Source: Cenococcum geophilum 1.58
Lineage: Eukaryota; Ascomycota; Dothideomycetes; Gloniales; Gloniaceae
Assembly: GCA_001692895.1 (NCBI GenBank)
Contig: KV748187.1
Coordinates: 2,243,715-2,307,714 of the forward strand
Direction: 5' to 3'
Length of the DNA: 64,000 bases
Made by a program: the position numbers and the translations under genes. Under the pieces are notes generated by a model. That model saw only the letters and a program-made list of their open reading frames with translations. It was not told where the DNA came from and ran no database searches. How positions within the stretch are numbered: the stretch's first letter is position 1; the number at the start of each line of letters is the position of its first letter. This document shows, in pieces, positions 48,995 to 59,325 of the stretch.

Positions 48995-49770
48995 TATAAT
49001 AAGGAAGGTTACTTTACCTTATCTTGCCTAAAGCTAAAGGATATAGGCGATATTAAAGAGATAGAGGAAAGAGAAACGTCTAATAAGTTAGGAAAAGAAG
49101 AACCCTAGGGAAAAACTCCCCCTTAGAGTACCCTATTAATCTTAAAGAGATTAATTTTAGTTGGTTAATAGATAGAAAGCATTTTATAGTTCTATATATA
49201 GTATCTTAAAATAGATATAAAGTTAATATAACTGCCCTAATTAACACTAGAGCAAATGGCTTCGCCTTTATAAATACTGCTTATGCGAATAATATTGCTA
49301 AGTTTCTAAATATAGAAGCTATTTAACTAGAGAAGCCTATTTAGGTAAAAGGCTATAATGGCTAAGCTAGTTAGCCAGTTAACCACGTCTTAAAGTTATA
49401 TATTACTCTTAACAGATAACGCTAATATAGTATCCCTTTTTATATCCTAGACCTAGGGTCCTATAATATAATCCTTAGATAAAAATAGATGCCCTATTTT
49501 AATATTTGGCTAAATATATAATAAAAATAGTTTATCTAGCCGGAGGATAGACCGAAGTTGCCCTCTTTTATTAAGGAAATCTAAACTAACCACAAGACAC
49601 TAGCCGCAAGGGCTAACTCTACCTACTAGTAGGATATCCGGGCCCGTAACCTAGCCTTTACTTAAAAAGACGCCCGCCATAAAGCTAGAAAGAACTCTAT
49701 ACTAATAAAGATACTCTCCTAAAGCGCTATATTTAAAGAAAACTGTAACCGGCTACCAGCACACCGCCAG
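48995..49770 (+). mobile_element. Ty3/gypsy relic (gypsy-3), knuckle end and protease, truncated
   Basis: Continues the gag zinc knuckle cut at 42996 (KEGYFTLSC follows CYNYN when the copia and one TATAA are removed). An aspartic protease follows with an ALINTRANGFAFI block near 49237 (family DTGANG; Asp to Asn, Gly to Arg). The pattern continues to about 49740 and is then lost before any reverse transcriptase. This break coincides with the end of RIP-type composition, so it is the compartment border. Confidence 0.75.
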
Positions 49771-49951
49771 AGTACCACACTGACTCGACTGCATATCAAA
49801 CTGTCTCCATTTCGGTCACCTACCTCTTCACTCGCTCACCGACTTAGTCACTGACTCGGTCACTGACTCGGTCAATTACCCCTTATTGTCTGCACCTTTC
49901 TCATGTATATATACCACTTGATTTCCATAGATTTACAATTAAGTCGCTTAT
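49771..49951. other. Border sequence between RIP compartment and gene space
   Basis: Composition becomes balanced here. A short 14-bp direct repeat (GTCACTGACTCG, two to three copies) lies at about 49845-49880. No gene is visible. If the HET-type gene to the right once extended further, this is where its HET domain should have been. Confidence 0.5.
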
Positions 49952-51164
49952 TTAATTCTTCCACACTGCAAAGCTTACAGTTATGAGCCCGGATCGGTCA
50001 TTCGATCGGCTAACTGACAAGCATGTGTCGTGATTCTCATTCCGGCAGTGTCCAAGCCATTCAGTCATTGTTTCCCAGTTGAGTAGCGGATGGATAAGTT
50101 TTGATGGCTCGAAACGTCGTAGCCTAGGTTTCAGTGTTTGCTGTACTCCTTCGTGGTCAGTATCCGTGGATGAACACCCCAAAGCCTGTGTATCCCCATC
50201 GCCTTGGGAGTGTATATGATGTCCGTGCATCCCATCACTACTGTGGGTGCCTTCCATATCACACTCGTAATTCTTTACTTGCGTTTGCCCCGGAGCCATG
50301 TGAGAAATATGAATAGACCGCTGTTCGCAATCTAGAGTCTTCAACGATCAGTTTAAGGAGCCGTAACACGCATTGAAATATGGTTAAGGAATAAAAGAAA
50401 TTGAAGCCACGAACTTGAATATGTTCTATTTTGTTACATGAGCGTACAACTGGCAATTGCAGCTCCATATCTTGAAAAAGAACGTCAAGAATGATCCTTG
50501 CATCGCCTATACGGTCATGTATCCGACCGGGTTGAGGAGTTGAGGATACAATTTCCAATAAGAAATGCCGCTCGAGATGATCAATGATGTGAGCAGCCTG
50601 GATGAAATACCCTATGTTAAGTTTTTCAGGCTCAAGCAGACCAAGATATTTCAATTGCCGCAATCCGGCCGTGGAGACTAAATTGCATAGCGTACAAGCT
50701 TCTCGTTGCTCCATCATTTTGCCATGTGAATTAAGATATATAAATTCCCAGTCTGAATTGCATAATAGGAGGTGTCTTAGACGCAAGTGACGGCATGCAG
50801 CACATAGCTTACACTCGGTCGAATCAAACGAAACACACGCATGGCACTCTTTGTGGAAGTGGTGTTCGTGCTGAGTTAGAGTGATGCTCGGGTCGGTATA
50901 GGATTCTATCATAGCCTTGTATCGACGCGGCTCTTCGTTGTACCCGCAATAAGGCAAAGGTAGCATTGGATGAATAAGCGAGTCTTCATAATGCTGCCTT
51001 CGTTCTGACTCTCTGTATTGTTGGCCCCTCCATGATGGTCTTCCGGTGGTCGGTTTACGCTTTGCCGTAATTATGCGGTTCAATTCAGAGAGATAGTCTT
51101 CACTGATAAACACCGAGTCGGCAGGTGTGACCTTAACCCTTTTCGCAACTCTTTCGTCCATCAA
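49952..51164 (-). CDS. Cysteine-rich HET-type N-terminal protein, lacking the HET domain
   Basis: The start is ATG at 51164. Exon 1 runs to 50438, an intron lies at 50332-50437 (GTAACA...CTCTAG, 106 bp, in phase), and exon 2 runs to a stop at 49952, giving about 368 residues. A His/Cys-rich segment at about residues 98-125 (H-x2-F-H-x2-C, then C-x2-C-x2-C) and a C-x2-C at about 153-156 (REACTLCNLV) look like the zinc-binding and C-x2-C stretches seen upstream of HET domains. Near the C-terminus, TEWLGHCRNENHDTC resembles the W-x2-C...H-x-x-C lead-in found just before a HET domain. The HET domain (heterokaryon incompatibility cell death) does not follow. A strong donor GTAAGC at 49971 could open another intron, but nothing HET-like is found before the retrotransposon. 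Probably truncated; the gene model is inferred. Confidence 0.55.
50332..50437 (-). other. Predicted intron of HET-type gene
   Basis: Donor GTAACA at 50437, acceptor CTCTAG ending at 50332. The splice keeps the frame between the two open segments, and TTAAC lies upstream of the acceptor as a possible branch site. Confidence 0.6.
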
Positions 51165-52351
51165 TAGGTGGAAGTACGGTAGGAGGATTCACATGCGTTC
51201 TTCAGACGCTGTGAAACCCTACTCTTGTGATCATTAGTCTGACTCTACTGACAGTAGGCCTAGTTTGGGCTTAGGTACTTCTGATATGTAATGTGAGGAC
51301 CGAAAATATAGGATATCCAGAGCTGAAGAATACCAAAGGTGGAGTGTATTTGCTGTAGACAGAAGGTACCTGTGGATGGGCTAGCTGTGTTTTAGGCAGC
51401 AGGTTTACCTCAGCAAGCTTAGACCATGGAATCAATTAGCGGACATACAAGGGGGTAACATCACCCCATCTATGTAAGGGATATGCCTCTGCAGATTCTT
51501 ACCATTATCCTTTAACACTGCGCAGCTTCCGCAGTCTATCCTATGGAAATGTCAATGTTAATTATAACTATCATATTATAAGGTGATGGAACTACCAAAA
51601 GGAGCGATCATGGCGATATCACGCTTTGCTTTTAGTCCGGGCAATCATGCTCGACTGTGCTTTCATAGGTGCCCTTTCGTAACCCGTTTGATTGCTTCAC
51701 GGAGCTTTCAATTCTCAATTAAGGAATGATGTCTGTGTCTGATAAGGGTGTGATCCGGTCCAAATCGTCGATATCGTCTTATCCGAGCGGCGTTTCTCCA
51801 TCTTTGTGCTCTACAGTAAGCCCTTGAAGTCTGGACAAATTGAGCTCGAAATCACGGTATATCAACGTTATAAGAGCATCGATTAAATATTAGGAAACAA
51901 GGAAAATTTCCCGTCAAAACGACTATGAAGCTAAAAGTATGTAACCCCAGCTTTAGTCCGCCGGGAAAAGAACCTTGTCCTCAGGCAGGTCTGAAAGTGA
52001 GGATCACGACCACCCACAGCACAAAAGTCCCACCCACTGTAAGCAGCGGAGGTTCCTTAGAATACCACAGGTAGAAGCGTTGATCTTGCGCTCAGTACAT
52101 GTCTGTCATGTACGACTTGTGATCTACCAACCACAGAGAAATGTGTTGGAGACGTTCAGATCTGTTCGAGCCGCGCTGGAGAAGTGTGTACATGGGGAAT
52201 GAGAAGTAACGAAAGGATAGTAAGGGGATATGTAAGAATGAAGCACTTGGATATTGTATATAGTACGCTTCGTTATGCGGATGCCCTGGAACGCCGGGAA
52301 TGTTGTGAGTAAAGTACACATTATTTACAGTGACATGTCGCATGTAATATA
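51165..52351. other. Intergenic region, 1.2 kb
   Basis: Holds the upstream region of the HET-type gene and the 3' flank of CYM1. Composition is balanced with no RIP scars. Only short open frames occur (75-83 codons around 51975-52343), without recognisable domains or overlap signals. I see no RNA gene. Confidence 0.5.
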
Positions 52352-55300
52352 TTAAACCATAGCAAGGGTTGCTCGAGCCATTGGCTCCGGCTCCTGTGGC
52401 TCCAGAGTCATCTCCTCGATCTTGTCAACCATACCAAGGTCTCGGATATTCCATCCGTCTTGCTTCTTTACCCAGTCCTTTTGCTCGCCTAGGATGGCAA
52501 GGTTTCCGTTCGGTGCACCTCGAACAAGGAATTTATCTGCAACTTTCTTTACATCATCCGCCGTGACATCGAGCAGGCGTTCTCTCCTAACTTGTAACAT
52601 ATCGTCGTCAATGTTAGAGAGGAACAGTCTCAGCCCCTCCTGGCTGACGCTCTGTGGAGCATCGTAACCCTGGAAGACGCTCAGCTTGGCTTCTTCTAGA
52701 TCCTGATCAGTCCAGTTCCGGTCCCGGGCCCAGGCGCCCGCTTCGCTTACGATTTTCATAGTGTTCTGGGGGTTAGGATCACGGTAGCTGTAGAAACCGA
52801 AGACACCTCCGAGAGGACGGGAGTAGGCCCCACCGCCATATGCACCGCCCTTCTCACGGATTTCGTGATGGAGGTACTTGTGAGTTAGGAGTTGTGCCAG
52901 AATCTCCAACGGTGCGCCGGAAGGATCTACATAAGGTACCGTTGGAATGGCCAGTCCGGAGTAGTAAACCTGATATGGGAGAGGAAAAAACGCTTTAGAA
53001 TTCCGCGGGTATCTTGTTGGTGATGTCCTGGAAGGAATGCTTCCATTACCGGCCGGTAGCCCAGTTAGGAAACGTTGCAAGGCCTCCTGATTAGCATTGG
53101 AGCTCTCATTTCCACAATTGAGCGCGACGCGCATCGTCTTGCTATTTGAAATCGCAAAAGATTGTATGGTCTTCAACTTCCGAATTATGTCGTTCAAGGG
53201 TTCAGAAAGGGGGCGTGACGCGAGGCTTGTGGTAAGTTTAACTTGAGTTAATCCACCTGTCTGCTCCTGCAGCCGCCCAACTGGTGTCAAACCGGCCTCA
53301 GCAAACGTTCGAGCATACAAGTGTCCAGACTCTGCAATGGAATTCACTGCACCACTCGCGGAGCTCTGAAGCAGCTCCCGAATTTTCTTTTCAGCTTCCG
53401 GGCCATCAAAGTCGGTTTCCATGATAATTATTCGCAAAAGATCATACATCGCAGGAACATTGCGATCCAGTGCGTAGCCGGTAAAGGATAAGCCTTCTCT
53501 ATATGAATCCAAAGAGTGTGGTGATGGAGACGAGTAGTATGCAACAGAAATCCCGCCGGTCTTTAGCTTGATGAGCTCCTCTAATTGCTCCATGGTCTTG
53601 TTCTTAGTACCAAGACGCATAACGGCACTGCTGAACAGGGGAATCATCTCCCGTAATTCATCCGGTAGGTTCTCGAGACCTTGAATTGCACGGAAGTATG
53701 TTAGGCCATTCGTATGCGCTTCTCGCCACTGAACTTTCACCTCTCCCAATGAGCTATGCCGAACTGCAATCCTCTCTTTCTGGCGTGGTATATCATTGAC
53801 ATGCACACTTGGGAGACAGCTGAGGTTCTGGTCGTTTGCTTTCTCCTGAACCTCTAGCAGTTCCAGTTCGCGTTTTTCTAGATATTCCTGAGCTTCTTGC
53901 TCAGTAGAAAAGCTTTTAGTCGTTTCTAGAATTTTGTCGGCGAGTCGTTTATTCTCTTCGTCAGCCAGTTCCTGGCTGTAAGTTTCGGAGGGCTCCATTG
54001 TGAATGTTAAGGTTTTGTCATTGAGAAGGTACTTGTCCAATAAGCTTTCTAGGTATCCGCGTTCTGCGCAACGGGATTCGAACGATGAGACTGTTTCTTG
54101 CCACGCCAACGCGTCCATTGGGTCAACACCATTGAACCAGCCAGGCTTCAACCGTTGCATTAGTCCCATTCCAAAGTTCGCAGTCTTGTGCTTTAAGGAA
54201 AGTTCAAGCTGATGCAATATGCCGTCGACCTTGATCTTATCAAAGCCGTTTTTCCTGGCTTCTGAGAGAGTCTTGAAAATAGCTTTTTTGACCTTTGGGA
54301 CGTCATCCTGCTTGACTGCGTTTAGGCCTACCGAGAAAACACCAATTTTTCCTGCAGTATCATATCCAGTATTTGGGCTGAAGTCTGCTCCAAGACCAGA
54401 CTCAACGAGACTTCGATATAAGGGCGATCCGTAGCCGTCTAGTAATAGATTGCTCAGTATACCCAATGACAAATTCTCGACCACGTCGGACGTGTCGCCC
54501 ATTAGCCAGGTGGTGGATGTCTTGTGCTGCGTATCCGGTGGAAGTAATGGATCGACTGGGCCTTTTAGAGTCACATACTTGGGTCCGTCTTCAAGACTAA
54601 GTGGCGATTTGATATCGTCATCAGCCTGTATCTGGTCAAATCGATTGAAACGCTTATTAATATCCTCCAAATGGTCACTCAATGGCATATTCCCATAAGT
54701 GAAAAGTTTTGCGTTACTGGGGTGATAGTGGTTGGCGTGGAATTTCCTGAGTTGCTCCCATGTTAGGTCCGTGATTTTGCGAGGATCACCTCCAGAATTG
54801 TTTATAGCGGGAAACAAATGATCCTGAAATCTGATATAGAAAAGATAGCTGGCATCAGACATTTGGCCCTTCATCTCATTGTAGACGACACCTTTGAAGA
54901 CTAGTCTCCTCGCTTCCTCTCCTCCTTCTGCGGCAGCTAGTGGGTTCGCCGGACCTATCCTCCATCCTTCTTGTGCGAAATCATTGGCATTCAAAAGAGG
55001 ATGAAGGGTAGCATCTAGGTACACAGACATGAGGTTTTTGAAATCTTGGGCATTTGTGGTGGCGAAAGGGTACGAAGTGTAGTCTGCGGAGGTGAAAGCG
55101 TTCATAAAGTTCGAGAGAGACCGGGGAAGCATCTTAAAGAAGGGATCGCGAACAGGGTACCTGTGAAGTTGTTAGCATTAACGAATAATAGCGATGGAAA
55201 GAGAGAAAAACATTTCACTTCCGCATAATGTGGTATGTTCTAGGATATGAGGTACGCCGGTATCATCTGGAGGGTTAGTCTTAAATCCGATCGAGAAGAC

Positions 55301-55561
55301 ATTGTTCGAGTCGTCCCTCGCGATGTGAAGGTAGTCTGCGCCGGTCTTATCATGTCGAAGCTGGAAAGCTGTGAGCTCCAGTTCAGGAACCTGCTTTACG
55401 CGCTCCAATGTGAAGCCATGAAGCCTCTCTCCGATCTTTGGATAGCCGGCGGGATCGGTTACTGCAGCATAGCCTCGACGAAATTGACAAGCCGCGGAAT
55501 TTCGTAGATACGGCGCAAGAGAGCGGGACGTCCACAGCGATGACCGCGATGATCGAAGCAT
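52352..55561 (-). CDS. CYM1: Mitochondrial presequence protease (M16C metallopeptidase, Cym1/PreP)
   Basis: This matrix enzyme degrades cleaved mitochondrial targeting peptides and other short peptides. Exon 1 is 55561-55212, the intron 55211-55161 (51 bp, branch GCTAAC, acceptor CACAG), and exon 2 55160-52352, giving 1052 residues, normal for the family. Residues 1-35 are rich in Arg, Ser and Ala without acidic residues, as in a matrix presequence. The inverted zinc motif HILEH is at 105-109, with catalytic Glu108. A third ligand Glu at about 212 sits in VVYNEMKG. The C-terminal half has [12 protein letters not shown]...GFYSYRDP, the conserved substrate-binding Arg/Tyr region. I chose ATG 55561 over the upstream in-frame ATG 55654 because the longer form puts a hydrophobic, acidic-containing stretch ahead of the presequence. 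The donor appears to be GTTTTT, which is unusual. The gene is divergent from the taxilin-like gene. Confidence 0.95.
55161..55211 (-). other. CYM1 intron
   Basis: 51 bp, splitting the Met codon just after LCGSE. The acceptor and branch site are canonical; the donor GTTTTT is weak. The splice gives [12 protein letters not shown], matching the family apart from one residue. Confidence 0.8.
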
Positions 55562-56310
55562 GGCAAGCTGATGGTAGAGCAGCAACAGCCAGAGAAATAA
55601 AAAACTGATGGAGCCGTCGGCATGTCGCGACGTTTCAGGGTCTCGCTCCGACATGGTAATCTACACCCTGAACAAGCATAGCATCATAGCAGGGAATGTG
55701 ACTAAGTATCGAAGGGCGGCAGCCTGTCCGCAAAAGATGATTGGAAAGGAGGCGACCAGTGGCCTGCTGCGAGAGCGCATCGGACGTGTTTGACCATTGA
55801 AGACTGTGCCGCATCTCTTTGCTCCTCGGCCGTGATGTAGATTGCGCTGGCTCCCAATTTAATTTCACTCACAATCTTGAACACTAAGACTCTGTTGGTA
55901 GCCGAAAGAGGGCGAAGGTTACAACAGGGCAAGATCGTTTCGCAGTCCGCTCCCCTCCTTAACACAACTCGACTAGCCGCTCACGAGATTAATCTAGCAG
56001 TCATAGTCGCCGCCGTCTCTCTCTCTGCCCTCCCGATTCCGTCATTACTGGCCATTATTCCAAGGGGCTCGTATCTTACTCGAAGTGCTCAGCCTTAGCC
56101 CTCCAGCCGACGAGTCCGAGACGTCAGACGAAAAGATCCTCAGTCGCCATCCCAGCGCGCACAATTCACGCCCCATTGTACATGCGCTCCTCTCCTATGT
56201 AATATACAATACTTTGCCATACACGCAGCCTTGGGTGTAAGGTGTAAGACAACCTGAAGACGTCACTCGGGTGCCGAAGAGTTTGAACCTCAACCTTCGG
56301 GTACAGCTTC
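55562..56310. promoter_or_regulatory. Divergent intergenic region shared by CYM1 and the taxilin-like gene
   Basis: 749 bp between two start codons in opposite directions, so it must hold both promoters. Pyrimidine-rich stretches lie near 56005-56035 (CTCTCTCTCTGCC), and CT-rich tracts are common in fungal core promoters. No clear TATA box. The open frames inside are short and partly the 5' extension of CYM1. Confidence 0.55.
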
Positions 56311-58230
56311 ATGGCAACCGTTGCTCACCAACACCAAGCAACGTCTGCACACGCTCGCTCCAATCCTGTCCATGTTATGGACACTAGCCGTAACTCGTCT
56401 CTCTCCCGCGACGCATCAATAGCTGGATCCGCACNCATGGCTACCTCTCAACATCCCACCCCTGCGGGACCACCACCGAAGAAGGGCAAGGGCAAAAAGA
56501 ATACTGATCCTTCTGAACAACAGAAGCAGATTCAGGCGAAAATAGCACAACTCGAGTTGGATGCAGCTGGTGACAAGGAGCAGGAAGCTGAAATTGGTGG
56601 GTCAACTCTTTCGGTTTCACATTTAGCACGACCGCTAAGGAGGGACCAATGTCAAAACTCTTTTTGATAGTCCGGTTGGCGCAACTACGAGCTTGAAGCT
56701 GGAGGGTTATTATTTTACATGGCATGGAATCATGAAAGGGGCTACAAGTTCGGCACAATGCAATGCTGTTCTGCCGCAAAATTTCTCGCTGAATTGTTAG
56801 CTAACAACGTCTTTGCGCATGTAGACCGGGAAGTCAAGAAAGCGAATCGAGATTTGTCCCATTTACTTTCAACAATGGAAACGCCAATGTCCCGCCTTGA
56901 GGTTGTTCAAAAGAAATATACGGAACTTCTTCAAGATATGAAGAGAACCGAACGAGATCATATCAAGGCTAAGAAGCGTGGCGATCAGCTGCAGAAGGAG
57001 AAAGATGCGGGAAGAACAGAGTTGAGCAGAGTGACGACTATGAAGGATAAGCTTGAGAAGCTGTCTAGGGACGTCACCAAGGAGAACAAGAAACTCAAGG
57101 TTAGCCGGTCATGGAAATTTGAGTGGATTTCTAAGAAGGGCAAAAGCTCATACGTTAATAGGAGGACATCCACAGGCTCGAAACCACCGAATCTAAAGCA
57201 CGGGAAGAGTTGCACGATAGGCTTGAGAGGATGGTAGCGGACGTAGAGGATGTTATCAATTCTCAAGGCCAGCCGGAACCACAGAACGTGGATATAGAGT
57301 TGGACGAAGTGTACGCCTTCTCATTGTCCAGAGAGTGAGGGACTCGTACTAATCTTGGAATTAGCTTCCGTCAGAAGTTCAAGTCGTTCATCGACCAATA
57401 CGAACTGCGTGAACTCCAATTCCACTCTCTCCTTAGGACCAAGGAACTTGAAATACAGTATCAAATGGCAAGACTAGAACAACAACGCAAAGCTCAAGAG
57501 GTGGAGTCATCGAAGTCCCACCAACTGACGCGTCAAGTGTCGACTTTCTCCCAAACCGAATCAGAGTTGCGCACCCAGTTGAACATCTATGTGGAGAAGT
57601 TCAAGCAGGTAAGACTGACTCTTCCGCCTATCAACCTAAGCTAGTCTCAATTAGACTTGCGAATTCTTACAACATATGGAGGTTAATGCTGACTAGATGC
57701 AGGTCGAGGAAACGCTAAATAATTCCAATGATCTGTTCTTGACATTCCGCAAGGAGATGGAGGAGATGTCAAAGAAGACCAAGCGTTTGGAAAAAGAGAA
57801 CGTCAACTTGACTAGGAAACAGGAGGCAACCAATCGCAATATTCTGGAAATGGCGGAAGAACGTACACGGACGCAGAGAGAGATAGCACGAAAGGACAAG
57901 GAGATGGAGCTGCTTCGTAAGAAGAACGAGAACCTGGAAAAGTTGTGCCGTGGTATGCAGGCACAAGGTCGTGGGCAAGTCAATGTGAATGATTTAGACG
58001 TTGGCGACGATGATGGTACGGAGAGCGAGTACGAGTATGAGGATGAAGATGATGAAGGGAGCGGTGAGGGTGAGTATGACGAAGATACCGAAGAAGAAGC
58101 CATAGAGGTCCAAGGACGCCGACCTTTTGGCCCTGTCCCTCCACCTCCACCACCGCCTCAGAGTCTAGTCAACGGCAAAGTCAATGGCCACAGGCAAACA
58201 AACGGTCAAGTGAATGGAATCAAGCGCTAG
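56311..58230 (+). CDS. Taxilin-like myosin-type coiled-coil protein
   Basis: Five exons: 56311-56596, 56825-57099, 57162-57310, 57365-57608 and 57703-58230, all joined in phase, giving 493 residues. Residues 1-70 are low complexity with KKGKGKK. From about 80 to 390 there is continuous heptad-rich coiled coil containing taxilin-family phrases (VQKKYTELL, MKRTERDH, KKRGDQLQKEKD, then FKSFIDQYELRELQFHSLLR and YVEKFKQVEETL). An acidic tail follows (about 420-460) and a Pro-rich stretch (PPPPPPPP). Taxilins bind syntaxins and are linked to vesicle traffic; the fungal role is inferred. Introns have donors GTGGGT, GTTAGC, GTACGC and GTAAGA. One ambiguous base at 56434 leaves a residue unknown. An internal ATG at 56437 is an alternative start. 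Confidence 0.88.
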
Positions 58231-58882
58231 ATCCTGCGGGAGAGAGATGTCGCTGTTGCTTCTGCAGGCTCCAGGCATAATGTGACATTTAGGACTTATA
58301 TATATCCCGTGCGCCTCTATGATCAGGTTCTAAGAGCCGCCATTGTTACTTATACTCGATTCATCTCATTGATTTGTTCAGTGTGTTCGTATTCTTGCTG
58401 CAGGATAATTACGCGGCAGATTTGCTTGCTTTATATTGCCAAGTTCCGTGTACTCCTTGAAACACCATGATTCCATGAAAAGCTCTTTGGATTAGATAAA
58501 CACTCACATCTAAGACTGCACAGCGGACCACAATTTTGAGTGCTAGATCGAGGTAAGAAAGATTCAAAGGCTTTCGCTCCTATGTCCCCAATGAGGTCTA
58601 GGAGGAAACATTCCGCCTATTTCGTTTCTACCCGCGCTGGTGAAGGTCAGAAGATAGGTGAAAAGGAGAATCAATGATGCTTGCGTGTAATGCATTGTAA
58701 CGGTAATCAGGATAACACAGATTTGGAGATCGGAAGACTGTTCGATCGCTAGAATGGAGGTTGTGGAGGTTACCTAGCTTTAGGCGTTCAGATGGCAGAA
58801 ATGCATAAACCCCCATTAGACCGGAAGTAGACCTTGCGGCGTCTAGTCGGCGTTTTGACGAGTCGTCTGGTAGGCTTATATA
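58231..58882. other. Intergenic region downstream of taxilin-like gene
   Basis: About 650 bp of balanced composition, the 3' flank of the coiled-coil gene. Open frames here (62 and 89 codons) have no recognisable domain. The right end is marked by the MITE. Confidence 0.5.
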
Positions 58883-59103
58883 CGGAGGACGGAGCAAAAA
58901 TGGATTTCCCTTTCCTTTGCAATCCCCCCCCCATAAGGTTGCTGAGGTTTTAGGCCTTTTGGGGGCCTTTAGGAGGTCTTCGGGCTATATAGACCACCTA
59001 AAATCTTGTTACTTAGGCGATAGAGCCCCGTAACTTTGGTGACCGTATGGGGGTATTTACTAGTCCCAAAAGGAAGGGAAATCCATTTTTGTGCCGTCCT
59101 CCG
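58883..59103. mobile_element. 221-bp TA-flanked MITE
   Basis: The left end CGGAGGACGGAGCAAAAATG and the reverse complement of the right end CGGAGGACGGCACAAAAATG are near-perfect inverted repeats. The similarity extends about 37 bp, into GGATTTCCCTT. The target duplication TA is at 58881-58882 and 59104-59105. The interior (58920-59065) has a poly-C run and no coding capacity. Short length, long TIRs and TA target are typical of Tc1/mariner-derived MITEs. It is not RIP-scarred and lies 222 bp upstream of the nitronate monooxygenase start codon, within its promoter region. Confidence 0.88.
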
Positions 59104-59105
59104 TA

Positions 59106-59325
59106 CCTCGGTCTTCCCGCAAATCTAAGCCCCGGCTACTGCTGACCACGGCATCGTATATATTTATTTATCGCATATTCTTGCATGCAAACATGATATC
59201 TACCTCTTCTTCTGTTACTATACCAGCTTGTGCTTACAGCTTCTATTTCATCAATAGCTGTAAACCTCCATAGAACGAACCATTTACTTTTATCTTCCAC
59301 TGCCACACATTCCAAGACGTCCAGA
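59106..59325 (+). promoter_or_regulatory. Proximal upstream region of nitronate monooxygenase gene
   Basis: 220 bp between the MITE and ATG 59326. It contains TATATATTTATTTAT at 59156-59170, about 160 bp from the start codon, a plausible TATA-like element, followed by CT-rich sequence. Confidence 0.5.

Noticed and set aside
50134..50790. Plus-strand frames of 60-62 codons
   Set aside because: Antisense to the HET-type gene, no domain similarity.
51975..52343. Small frames on both strands between the HET-type gene and CYM1
   Set aside because: They overlap each other antisense, lack domains, and lie in probable UTR or intergenic sequence.
53999..54700. Plus-strand frames of 70-82 codons inside CYM1
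   Set aside because: Shadows of the conserved minus-strand protease frame.
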